Shown piece after piece: positions 1-12,396 of a DNA stretch of 64,000 nt. The stretch's first letter is position 1, and every line of letters starts with the position of its first letter. The translations under genes were made by a program, and so were the position numbers. The DNA is from Henricia sp. BOLD:AAB3569 (lineage: Eukaryota > Echinodermata > Asteroidea > Spinulosida > Echinasteridae), in contig JBBELK010001109.1 in the NCBI GenBank assembly GCA_037783545.1, positions 1 to 64,000 of the forward strand. Direction: 5' to 3'. The notes below the pieces were generated by a model. That model was not told where the DNA came from and did no database searches. It saw only the letters and a program-made list of their open reading frames with translations.

Positions 1-3000
1 GATTGTGACGGGAATTAGGTCAAAGTGTGTCCCAAATGCCGGCAAATTTGGAAATCAAGGAATTTTCCAACCAACTTCAAATTTTGCATGCTCCAAACTG
101 TATATATTCCTCACTTGTCATGCAAAATTGACAGATTTTCGCTGGGAAATGACGGAGCAATTTCAGAGTTTAGGGAAAGCGGAGCTCGGCTACGTGGTTA
201 TTCCCCTAACCGTGGCTGTTGGGACACCCTGGCCGCTGCGCTGGTGTACATTTGTACGGCCGTTGACTCACCCCAGATTGTGACGGGAATTAGGTCAAAG
301 TGTGTCCCAAATGCCGGCAAATTTGGAAATCAAGAAATTTTCCAACCAACTTCAAATTTTGCATGCTCCAAACTGTATATATTCCGCACTTTGTCATGCA
401 AAATTGACCGATTTTCGCTGCGAAATGACGGAGAAATTTCAGAGTTTAGGGAAAGCGGAGCTCGGCTACGTGGTTATTCCCCTAAACCGTGGCTGTTGGG
501 ACACCCTGCGCTGCGCTTGTGTACATTTGTACGGCCGTTGACTCACCCCAGATTGTGACGGGAATTAGGTCAAAGTGTGTCCCAAATGCCGGCAAATTTG
601 GAAATCAAGGAATTTTCCAACCAACTTCAAAATTTTGCATGCTCCAAACTGTATATATTCCGCACTTGTCATGCAAAATTGACAGATTTTCGCTGAGAAA
701 TGACGGAGAAATTTCAGAGTTTAGGGAAAGCGGAGCTCGGCTACGTGGTTATTCCCCTAACCGTGGCTGTTGGGACACCCTGCGCTGCGCTGGTGTACAT
801 TTGTACGGCCGTTGACTCACCCCAGATTGTGACGGGAATTAGGTCAAAGTGTGTCCCAAATGCCGGCAAATTTGGAAATAAAGGAATTTTCCAACCAACT
901 TCAAATTTTGCATGCTCCAAACTGTATATATTCCGCACTTGTCATGCAAAATTGACAGATTTTCGCTGGGAAATGACGGAGAAATTTCAGAGTTTAGGGA
1001 AAGCGGAGCTCGGCTACGTGGTTATTCCCCTAACCGTGGCTGTTGGGACACCCTGCGCTGCGCTGGTGTACATTTGTACGGCCGTTGACTCACCCCAGAT
1101 TGTGACGGGAATTAGGTCAAAGTGTGTCCCAAATGCCGGCAAATTTGGAAATCAAGGAATTTTCCAACCAACTTCAAATTTTGCATGCTCCAAAACTGTA
1201 TATATTCCGCACTTGTCATGCAAAATTGACAGATTTTCGCTGGGAAATGACGGAGAAATTTCAGAGTTTAGGGAAAGCGAGCTCGGCTACGTGGTTATTC
1301 CCCTAACCGTGGCTGTTGGGACACCCTGCGTTGCGCTGGTGTACATTTGTACGGCCGTTGACTCACCACAGATTGTGACGGGAATTAGGTCAAAGTGTGT
1401 CCCAAATGCCGGCAAATTTGGAAATCAAGGAATTTTCCAACCAACTTCAAATTTTGCATGCTCCAAACTGTATATATTCCTCACTTGTCATGCAAAATTG
1501 ACAGATTTTCGCTGGGAAATGACGGAGAAATGTCAGAGTTTAGGGAAAGCGGAGCTCGGCTACGTGGTTATTCCCCTAACCGTGGCTGTTGGGACACCCT
1601 GCGCTGCGCTGGTGTACATTTGTACGGCCGTTGACTCACCCCAGATTGTGACGGGAATTAGGTCAAAGTGTGTCCCAAATGCCGGCAAATTTGGAAATCA
1701 AGGAATTTTCCAACCAACTTCAAATTTTGCATGCTCCAAACTGTATATATTCCGCACTTGTCATGCAAAATTGACAGATTTTCGCTGGGAAATGACGGAG
1801 AAATTTCAGAGTTTAGGGAAAGCGGAGCTCGGTTACGTGGTTATTCCCCTAACCGTGGCTGTTGGGACACCCTGCGCTTGCGCTGGTGTACATTTGTACG
1901 GCCGTTGACTCACCCCAGATTGTGACGGGAATTAGGTCAAAGTGTGTCCCAAATGCCGGCAAATTTGGAAATCAAGGAATTTTCCAACCAACTTCAAATT
2001 TTGCATGCTCCAAACTGTATATATTCCGCACTTGTCATGCAAAATTGACAGATTTTCGCTGGGAAATGACGGAGAAAGTTCAGAGTTTAGGGAAAGCCGA
2101 GCTCGGCTACGTGGTTATTCCCCTAACCGTGGCTGTTGGGACACCCTGCGCTGCGCTGGTGTACATTTGTACGGCCGTTGACTCACCCCAGATTGTGACG
2201 GGAATTAGGTTAAAGTGTGTCCCAAATGCCGGCAAATTTGGAAATCAAGGAATTTTCCAACCAACTTCAAATTTTGCATGCTCCAAACTGTATATATTCC
2301 TCACTTGTCATGCAAAATTGACAGATTTTCGCTGGGAAATGACGGAGAAATGTCAGAGTTTAGAGAAAGCGGAGCTCGGCTACGTGGTTATTCCCCTAAC
2401 CGTGGCTGTTGGGACACCCTGCGCTGCGCATGCGCGGTGTACATTTGTACGGCCGTTGACTCATCCCAGATTGTGACGGGAATTAGGTCAAAGTGTGTTC
2501 CAAATGCCGGCAAATTTGGAAATCAAGGAATTTTCCAACCAACTTCAAATTGTGCATGCTCCAAACTGTATATATTCCACTTTGTCATGCAAAATTGACA
2601 GATTTTCGCTGGGAAATGACGGAGAAATTTCAGAGTTTAGGGAAAGCGGAGCTCGGCTACGTGGTTATTCCCCTAACCGTGGCTGTTGGACACCCTGCGC
2701 TGCGCTGGTGTACATTTGTACGGCCGTTGACTCACCCCAGATTGTGACGGGAATTAGGTCAAAGTGTGTCCCAAATGCCGGCAAATTTGGAAATCAAGGA
2801 ATTTTCCATCCAACTTCAAATTTTGCATGCTCCAAACTGTATATATTCCGCACTTGTCATGCAAAATTGACAGATTTTCGCTGGGAAATGACGGAGAAAT
2901 TTCAGAGTTTAGGGAAAGCGGAGCTCGGCTACGTGGTTTTTTTCCCCTAACCGTGGCTGTTGGACAACCCTGCGCTGCGCATGCGCTGGTGTACATTTGT

Positions 3001-5511
3001 ACGGGCCGTTGACTCACCCCTAGATTGTGACGGGAATTAGGTCAAAGTGTGTCCCAAATGCCGGCAAATTTGGAAATCAAGGAATTTTCCAACCAACTTC
3101 AAATTTTGCATGCTCCAAACTGTATATAATCCGCACTTTGTCATGCAAAATTGACAGATTTTCGCTGGGAAATGACGGAGAAATTTCAGAGTTTAGGGAA
3201 AGCGGAGCTCGGCTACGTGGTTATTTCCCCTAACCGTGGCTGTTGGGACACCCTGCGCTGCGCATGCGCTGGTGTACATTTGTACGGCCGTTGACTCACC
3301 CCAGATTGTGACGGGAATTAGGTCAAAGTGTGTCCCCAAATGCCGGCAAATTTGGAAATCAAGGAATTTTCCAACCAACTTCAAATTTTGCATGCTCCAA
3401 ACTGTATATATTCCGCACTTGTCATGCAAAATTGACAGATTTTCGCTGGGAAATGACGGAGAAATTTCAGAGTTTAGGGAAAGCGGAGCTCGGCTACGTG
3501 GTTTTTTCCCCTAACCGTGGCTGTTGGGACACCCTGCGCTGCGCATGCGCTGGTGTACATTTGTACGGCCGTTGACTCACCCCAGATTGTGGACGGGAAT
3601 TAGGTCAAAGTGTGTCCCAAATGCCGGCAAATTTGGAAATCAAGGAATTTTCCAACCAACTTTCAAATTTTGCATGCTCCAAACTGTATATATCCGCACT
3701 TGTCATGCAAAATTGACAGATTTTCGCTGGGAAATGACGGAGAAATTTCAGAGTTTAGGGAAAGCGGAGCTCGGCTACGTGGTTATTCCCCTAACCGTGG
3801 CTGTTGGGACACCCCTGCGCTGCGCTGGTGTACATTTGTACGGCCGTTGACTCACCCCAGATTGTGACGGGAATTAGGTCAAAGTGTGTCCCAAATGCCG
3901 GCAAATTTGGAAATCAAGGAATTTTCCAACCAAACTTCAAATTTTGCATGCTCCAAACTGTATATATTCCGCACTTGTCATGCAAAATTGACAGATTTTC
4001 GCTGCGAAATGACGGAGAAATTTCAGAGTTTAGGGAAAGCGGAGCTCGGCTACGTGGTTATTCCCCTAACCGTGGCTGTTGGGACACCCTGCGCTGCGCT
4101 TCGTGTACATTTGTACGGCCGTTGACTCACCCCAGATTGTGACGGGAATTAGGTCAAAGTGTGTCCCAAATGCCGGCAAATTTGGAAATCAAGGAATTTT
4201 CCAACCAACTTCAAATTTTGCATGCTCCAAACTGTATATATTCCGCACTTGTCATGCAAAATTGACAGATTTTCGCTGGGAAATGACGGAGAAATTTCAG
4301 AGTTTAGGGAAAGCGGAGCTCGGCTACGTGGTTATTCCCCTAACCGTGGCTGTTGGGACACCCCCTGCGCTGCGCTGGTGTACATTTGTACGGCCGTTGA
4401 CTCACCCCAGATTGTGACGGGAATTAGGTCAAAGTGTGTCCCAAATGCCGGCAAATTTGGAAATCAAGGAATTTTCCAACCAACTTCAAATTTTGCATGC
4501 TCCAAACTGTATATATTCCGCACTTGTCATGCAAAATTGACCGATTTTCGCTGGGAAATGACGGATAAATTTTCAGAGTTTAGGGAAAGCGGAGCTCGGC
4601 TACGTGTTATTCCCCTAACCGTGGCTGTTGGGACACCCTGCGCTGCGCTTGTGTACATTTGTACGGCCGTTGACTCACCCCAGATTGTGACGGGAATTAG
4701 GTCAAAGTGTGTCCCAAATGCCGGCAAATTTGGAAATCAAGGAATTTTCCAACCAACTTCAAATTTTGCATGCTCCAAACTGTATATATTCCGCACTTGT
4801 CATGCAAAATTGACAGATTTTCGCTGGGAAATGACGGAGAAATTTCAGAGTTTAGGGAAAGCGGAGCTCGGCTTACGTGGTTATTCCCCTAACCGTGGCT
4901 GTTGGGACACCCTGCGCATGCGCTTGTGTACATTTGTACGGCCGTTGACTCACCCCAGATTGTGACGGGAATTAGGTCAAAGTGTGTCCCAAATGCCGGC
5001 AAATTTGGAAATCAAGGAATTTTCCAACCAACTTCAAATTTTGCATGCTCCAAACTGTATATAATCCGCACTTGTCATGCAAAATTGACAGATTTTCGCT
5101 GGGAAATGACGGAGAAATTTCAGAGTTTAGGGAAAGCGGAGCTCGGCTACGTGGTTTTTTCCCCTAACCGTGGCTGTTGGGACACCCTGCGCTGCGCATG
5201 CGCTGGTGTACATTTGTACGGCCGTTGACTCACCCCAGATTGTGACGGGAATTAGGTCAAAGTGTGTCCCAAATGCCGGCAAATTTGGAAATCAAGGAAT
5301 TTTCCAACCAACTTTCAAATTTTGCATGCTCCAAACTGTATATATTCCGCACTTGTCATGCAAAATTGACAGATTTTCGCTGGGAAATGACGGAGAAATT
5401 CAGAGTTTAGGGAAAGCGGAGCTCGGCTACGTGGTTATTCCCCTAACCGTGGCTGTTGGGACACCCCTGCGCTGCGCTGGTGTACATTTGTACGGCCGTT
5501 GACTCACCCCA
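1..5511 (+). repeat. Family A units 1-20, irregular indel-rich block
   Basis: Unit starts: 1, 276, 551, 825, 1098, 1371, 1644, 1918, 2191, 2469, 2740, 3023, 3304, 3585, 3860, 4135, 4410, 4683, 4958, 5238. Unit lengths scatter from 271 to 283 bp, mostly through one-base gains or losses in homopolymers (cccct, caaac, gggac) plus the 6-bp tail insertion. Units at 1371 and 2191 share the tcctcac and gagaaatgtc variants seen again at 37.4, 40.1, 42.3 and 44.5 kb, so relatives of that higher-order repeat occur here in scattered form. Unit 1 begins with tcctcac but continues with gagcaatttc, which suggests a hybrid. No gene is present. Confidence 0.95.
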
Positions 5512-8500
5512 GATTGTGACGGGAATTAGGTCAAAGTGTGTCCCAAATGCCGGCAAATTTGGAAATCAAGGAATTTTCCAACCAACTTCAAATTTTGCAT
5601 GCTCCAAACTGTATATATTCCGCACTTGTCATGCAAAATTGACAGATTTTCGCTGGGAAATGACGGAGAAATTTCAGAGTTTAGGGAAAGCGGAGCTCGG
5701 CTACGTGGTTATTCCCCTAACCGTGGCTGTTGGGACACCCTGCGCTGCGCTGGTGTACATTTGTACGGCCGTTGACTCACCCCAGATTGTGACGGGAATT
5801 AGGTCAAAGTGTGTCCCAAATGCCGGCAAATTTGGAAATCAAGGAATTTTCCAACCAACTTCAAATTTTGCATGCTCCAAACTGTATATATTCCGCACTT
5901 GTCATGCAAAATTGACAGATTTTCGCTGGGAAATGACGGAGAAATTTCAGAGTTTAGGGAAAGCGGAGCTCGGCTACGTGGTTATTCCCCTAACCGTGGC
6001 TGTTGGGACACCCTGCGCTGCGCTTGTGTACATTTGTACGGCCGTTGACTCACCCCAGATTGTGACGGGAATTAGGTCAAAGTGTGTCCCAAATGCCGGC
6101 AAATTTGGAAATCAAGGAATTTTCCAACCAACTTCAAATTTTGCATGCTCCAAACTGTATATATTCCGCACTTGTCATGCAAAATTGACAGATTTTCGCT
6201 GGGAAATGACGGAGAAATTTCAGAGTTTAGGGAAAGCGGAGCTCGGCTACGTGGTTATTCCCCTAACCGTGGCTGTTGGGACACCCTGCGCTGCGCTTGT
6301 GTACATTTGTACGGCCGTTGACTCACCCCAGATTGTGACGGGAATTAGGTCAAAGTGTGTCCCAAATGCCGGCAAATTTGGAAATCAAGGAATTTTCCAA
6401 CCAACTTCAAATTTTGCATGCTCCAAACTGTATATATTCCGCACTTGTCATGCAAAATTGACAGATTTTCGCTGGGAAATGACGGAGAAATTTCAGAGTT
6501 TAGGGAAAGCGGAGCTCGGCTACGTGGTTATTCCCCTAACCGTGGCTGTTGGGACACCCTGCGCATGCGCTGGTGTACATTTGTACGGCCGTTGACTCAC
6601 CCCAGATTGTGACGGGAATTAGGTCAAAGTGTGTCCCAAATGCCGGCAAATTTGGAAATCAAGGAATTTTCCAACCAACTTCAAATTTTGCATGCTCCAA
6701 ACTGTATATATTCCGCACTTGTCATGCAAAATTGACAGATTTTCGCTGGGAAATGACGGAGAAATTTCAGAGTTTAGGGAAAGCGGAGCTCGGCTACGTG
6801 GTTTTTTCCCCTAACCGTGGCTGTTGGGACACCTGCGCTGCGCATGCGCTGGTGTACATTTGTACGGCCGTTGACTCACCCCAGATTGTGACGGGAATTA
6901 GGTCAAAGTGTGTCCCAAATGCCGGCAAATTTGGAAATCAAGGGAATTTTCCAACCAACTTCAAATTGTGCATGCTCCAAACTGTATATATTCCGCACTT
7001 GTCATGCAAAATTGACAGATTTTCGCTGGGAAATGACGGAGAAATTTCAGAGTTTATGGAAAGCGGAGCTCGGCTACGTGGTTATTCCCCTAACCGTGGC
7101 TGTTGGGACACCCTGCGCTGCGCTGGTCTACATTTGTACGGGCCGTTGACTCACCCCAGATTGTGACGGGAATTAGGTCAAAGTGTGTCCCAAATGCCGG
7201 CAAATTTGGAAATCAAGGAATTTTCCAACCAACTTCAAATTTTGCATGCTCCAAACTGTATATATTCCGCACTTGTCATGCAAAATTGACAGATTTTCGC
7301 TGGGAAATGACGGAGAAATTTCAGAGTTTAGGGAAAGCGGAGCTCGGCTACGTGGTTATTCCCCTAACCGTGGCTGTTGGGACACCCTGCGCTGCGCTGG
7401 TGTACATTTGTACGGCCGTTGACTCACCCCAGATTGTGACGGGAATTAGGTCAAAGTGTGTCCCAAATGCCGGCAAATTTGGAAATCAAGAAATTTTCCA
7501 ACCAACTTCAAATTTTGCATGCTCCAAACTGTATATATTCCGCACTTGTCATGCAAAATTGACAGATTTTCGCTGCGAAATGACGGAGAAATTTCAGAGT
7601 TTAGGGAAAGCGGAGCTCGGCTACGTGGTTATTCCCCTAACCGTGGCTGTTGGGACACCCTGCGCTGCGCTTGTGTACATTTGTACGGCCGTTGACTCAC
7701 CCCCAGATTGTGACGGGAATTAGGTCAAAGTGTGTACCAAATGCCGGCAAATTTGGAAATCAAGGAATTTTCCCAACGAACTTCAAATTTTGCATGCTCC
7801 AAACTGTATATATTCCACACTTGTCATGCAAAATTGACAGATTTTCGCTGGGAAATGACGGAGAAATTTCAGAGTTCAGGGAAAGCGGAGCTCGGCTACG
7901 TGGTTATTCCCCTAACCGTGGCTGTTGGGACACCCTGCGCTGCGCTGTGTACATTTGTACGGCCGTTGACTCACCCCAGATTGTGACGGGAATTAGGTCA
8001 AAGTGTGTCCCAAATGCCGGCAAATTTGGAAATCAAGGAATTTTCCAACCAACTTCAAATTTTGCATGCTCCAAACTGTATATATTCCACACTTGTCATG
8101 CAAAATTGACAGATTTTCGCTGGGAAATGACGGAGAAATTTCAGAGTTTCAGGGAAAGCGGAGCTCGGCTACGTGGTTATTCCCCTAACCGTGGCTGTTG
8201 GGACACCCTGCGCTGCGCTTGTGTACATTTGTACGGCCGTTGACTCACCCCAGATTGTGACGGGAATTAGGTCAAAGTGTGTCCCAAATGCCGGCAAATT
8301 TGGAAATCAAGGAATTTTCCAACCAATTTCAAATTGTGCATGCTCCAAACTGTATATATTCCGCACTTGTCATGCAAAATTGACAGATTTTCGCTGGAAA
8401 TGACGGAGAAATTTCAGAGTTTAGGGAAAGCGGAGCTCGGCTACGTGGTTTTTTTCCCCTAACCGTGGCTGTTGGGATACCTGCGCTGCGCATGCGCTGG

Positions 8501-10729
8501 TGTACATTTGTACGGCCGTTGACTCACCCCAGATTGTGACGGGAATTAGGTCAAAGTGTGTCCCAAATGCCGGCAAATTTGGAAATCAAGGAATTTTCCA
8601 ACCAACTTCAAATTTTGCATGCTCCAAACTGTATATATTCCGCACTTGTCATGCAAAATTGACAGATTTTCGCTGGGAAATGACGGATAAATTTCAGAGT
8701 TTAGGGAAAGCGGAGCTCGGCTACGTGGTTATTCCCCTAACCGTGGCTGTTGGGACACCCTGCGCTGCGCTGGTGTACATTTGTACGGCCGTTGACTCAC
8801 CCCAGATTGTGACGGGAATTAGGTCAAAGTGTGTCCCCAATGCCGGCAAATTTGGAAATCAAGAAATTTTCCAACCAACTTCAAATTTTGCATGCTCCAA
8901 ACTGTATATATTCCGCACTTGTCATGCAAAATTGACAGATTTTCACTGCGAAATGACGCAGAAATTTCAGAGTTTAGGGAAAGCGGAGCTCGGCTACGTG
9001 GTTATTCCCCTAACCGTGGCTGTTGGGACACCCCTGCGCTGCGCTTGTGTACATTTGTACGGCCGTTGACTCACCCCAGATTGTGACGGGAATTAGGTCA
9101 AAGTGTGTCCCAAATGCCGGCAAATTTGGAAATCAAGGAATTTTCCAACCAACTTCAAATTTTGCATGCTCCAAACTGTATATATTCCGCACTTGTCATG
9201 CAAAATTGACAGATTTTCGCTGGGAAATGACGGAGAAATTTCAGAGTTCAGGGAAAGCGGAGCTCGGCTACGTGGTTATTCCCCTAACCGTGGCTGTTGG
9301 GACACCCTGCGCTGCGCTTGTGTACATTTGTACGGCCGTTGACTCACCCCAGATTGTGACGGGAATTAGGTCAAAGTGTGTCCCAAATGCCGGCAAATTT
9401 GGAAATCAAGGAATTTTCCAACCAACTTCAAATTTTGCATGCTCCAAACTGTATATATTCCGCACTTGTCATGCAAAATTGACAGATTTTCGCTGGGAAA
9501 TGACGGATAAATTTCAGAGTTTAGGGAAAGCGGAGCTCGGCTACGTGGTTATTCCCCTAACCGTGGCTGTTGGGACACCCTGCGCTGCGCTTGTGTACAT
9601 TTGTACGGCCGTTGACTCACCCCAGATTGTGACGGGAATTAGGTCAAAGTGTGTCCCAAATGTCGGCAAATTTGGAAATCAAGGAATTTTCCAACCAACT
9701 TCAAATTTTGCATGCTCCAAACTGTATATATTCCGCACTTGTCATGCAAAATTGACAGATTTTCGCTGGGAAATGACGGAGAAATTTCAGAGTTTAGGGG
9801 AAAGCGGAGCTCGGTTACGTGGTTATTCCCCTAACCGTGGCTGTTGGGACACCCTGCGCATGCGCTGGTGTACATTTGTACGGCCGTTGACTCACCCCCA
9901 GATTGTGACGGGAATTAGGTCAAAGTGTGTCCCAAATGCCGGCAAATTTGGAAATCAAGGAATTTTCCAACCAACTTCAAATTTTGCATGCTCCAAACTG
10001 TATATAATCCGCACTTGTCATGCAAAATTGACAGATTTTCGCTGGGAAATGACGGAGAAATTTCAGAGTTTAGGGAAAGCGGAGCTCGGCTACGTGGTGT
10101 TTTTCCCCTAACCGTGGCTGTTGGGACACCCTGCGCTGCGCATGCGCTGGTGTACATTTGTACGGCCGTTGACTCACCCCAGATTGTGACGGGAATTAGG
10201 TCAAAGTGTGTCCCAAATGCCGGCAAATTTGGAAATCAAGGAATTTTCCAACCAATTTCAAATTGTGCATGCTCCAAACTGTATATATTCCGCACTTGTC
10301 ATGCAAAATTGACAGATTTTCGCTGGGAAAATGACGGAGAAATTTCAGAGTTTATGGAAAGCGGAGCTCGGCTACGTGGTTATTCCCCTAACCGTGGCTG
10401 TTGGGACACCCTGCGCTGCGCTGGTCTACATTTGTACGGCCGTTGACTCACCCCAGATTGTGACGGGAATTAGGTCAAAGTGTGTCCCAAATGCCGGCAA
10501 ATTTGGAAATCAAGGAATTTTCCAACCAACTTCAAATTTTGCATGCTCCAAACTGTATATATTCCGCACTTGTCATGCAAAATTGACAGATTTTCGCTGG
10601 GAAATGACGGAGAAATTTCAGAGTTTAGGGAAAGCGGAGCTCGGTTACGTGGTTATTCCCCTAACCGTGGCTGTTGGGACACCCTGCGCATGCGCTGGTG
10701 TACATTTGTACGGCCGTTGACTCACCCCA
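5512..10729 (+). repeat. Family A units 21-39
   Basis: Unit starts: 5512, 5785, 6058, 6331, 6605, 6884, 7159, 7432, 7706, 7979, 8253, 8532, 8805, 9079, 9352, 9625, 9901, 10182, 10456. The first four units are close to the consensus and are a good reference for it. Units at 6884 and 10182 carry the private tttatgg plus gctggtctac pair that becomes regular in the next block. Units at 7432 and 8805 carry caagaaattt with ctgcgaaatg. No fixed higher-order period is evident over the whole block and no gene is present. Confidence 0.95.
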
Positions 10730-12396
10730 GATTGTGACGGGAATTAGGTCAAAGTGTGTCCCAAATGCCGGCAAATTTGGAAATCAAGGAATTTTCCAAC
10801 CAACTTCAAATTTTGCATGCTCCAAACTGTATATAATCCGCACTTGTCATGCAAAATTGACAGATTTTCGCTGGGAAATGACGGAGAAATTTCAGAGTTT
10901 AGGGAAAGCGGAGCTCGGCTACGTGGTTTTTTTCCCCTAACCGTGGCTGTTGGGACACCCTGCGCTGCGCATGCGCTGGTGTACATTTGTACGGCCGTTG
11001 ACTCACCCCAGATTGTGACGGGAATTAGGTCAAAGTGTGTCCCAAATGCCGGCAAATTTGGAAATCAAGGAATTTTCCAACCAATTTCAAATTGTGCATG
11101 CTCCAAAACTGTATATATTCCGCACTTGTCATGCAAAATTGACAGATTTTCGCTGGGAAATGACGGAGAAATTTCAGAGTTTATGGAAAGCGGAGCTCGG
11201 CTACGTGGTTATTCCCTAACCGTGGCTGTTGGGACACCCCTGCGCTGCGCTGGTCTACATTTGTACGGCCGTTGACTCACCCCAGATTGTGACGGGAATT
11301 AGGTCAAAGTGTGTCCCAAATGCCGGCAAATTTGGAAATCAAGGAATTTTCCAACCAACTTCAAATTTTGCATGCTCCAAACTGTATATAATCCGCACTT
11401 GTCATGCAAAATTGACAGATTTTCGCTGGGAAATGACGGAGAAATTTCAGAGTTTAGGGAAAGCGGAGCTCGGCTACGTGGTTTTTTTCCCCTAACCGTG
11501 GCTGTTGGGACACCCTGCGCTGCGCATGCGCTGGTGTACATTTGTACGGCCGTTGACTCACCCCAGATTGTGACGGGAATTAGGTCAAAGTGGTGTCCCA
11601 AATGCCGGCAAATTTGGAAATCAAGGAATTTTCCAACCAATTTCAAATTGTGCATGCTCCAAAACTGTATATATTCCGCACTTGTCATGCAAAATTGACA
11701 GATTTTCGCTGGGAAATGACGGAGAAATTTCAGAGTTTATGGAAAGCGGAGCTCGGCTACGTGGTTATTCCCCTAACCGTGGCTGTTGGGACACCCTGCG
11801 CTGCGCTGGTCTACATTTGTACGGGCCGTTGACTCACCCCAGATTGTGACGGGAATTAGGTCAAAGTGTGTCCCAAATGCCGGCAAATTTGGAAATCAAG
11901 GAATTTTCCAACCAACTTCAAATTTTGCATGCTCCAAACTGTATATAATCCGCACTTGTCATGCAAAATTGACAGATTTTCGCTGGGAAATGACGGAGAA
12001 ATTTCAGAGTTTAGGGAAAGCGGAGCTCGGCTACGTGGTTTTTTTTCCCCTAACCGTGGCTGTTGGGACACCCTGCGCTGCGCATGCGCTGGTGTACATT
12101 TGTACGGCCGTTGACTCACCCCAGATTGTGACGGGAATTAGGTCAAAGTGTGTCCCAAATGCCGGCAAATTTGGAAATCAAGGAATTTTCCAACCAATTT
12201 CAAATTGTGCATGCTCCAAACTGTATATATTCCGCACTTGTCATGCAAAATTGACAGATTTTCGCTGGGAAATGACGGAGCAATTTCAGAGTTTAGGGAA
12301 AGCGGAGCTCGGCTACGTGGTTATTCCCCTAACCGTGGCTGTTGGGACACCCTGCGCTGCGCTGGTGTACATTTGTACGGCCGTTGACTCACCCCA
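10730..12396 (+). repeat. Dimeric higher-order repeat in family A (~556 bp, three copies)
   Basis: Unit starts: 10730, 11011, 11285, 11566, 11842, 12124, giving dimers of 555, 557 and 555 bp. The first member of each pair has tatataatccgc, a T-run before cccctaacc and the long gcgcatgcgc tail. The second member has the atttcaaattgtgc core, and in the first two dimers also tttatgg and gctggtctac. The third dimer's second member (12124) instead has gagcaatttc and the normal gctggtg tail, so it looks like a hybrid with another unit type. The pairing is read directly from shared private variants. Confidence 0.9.
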
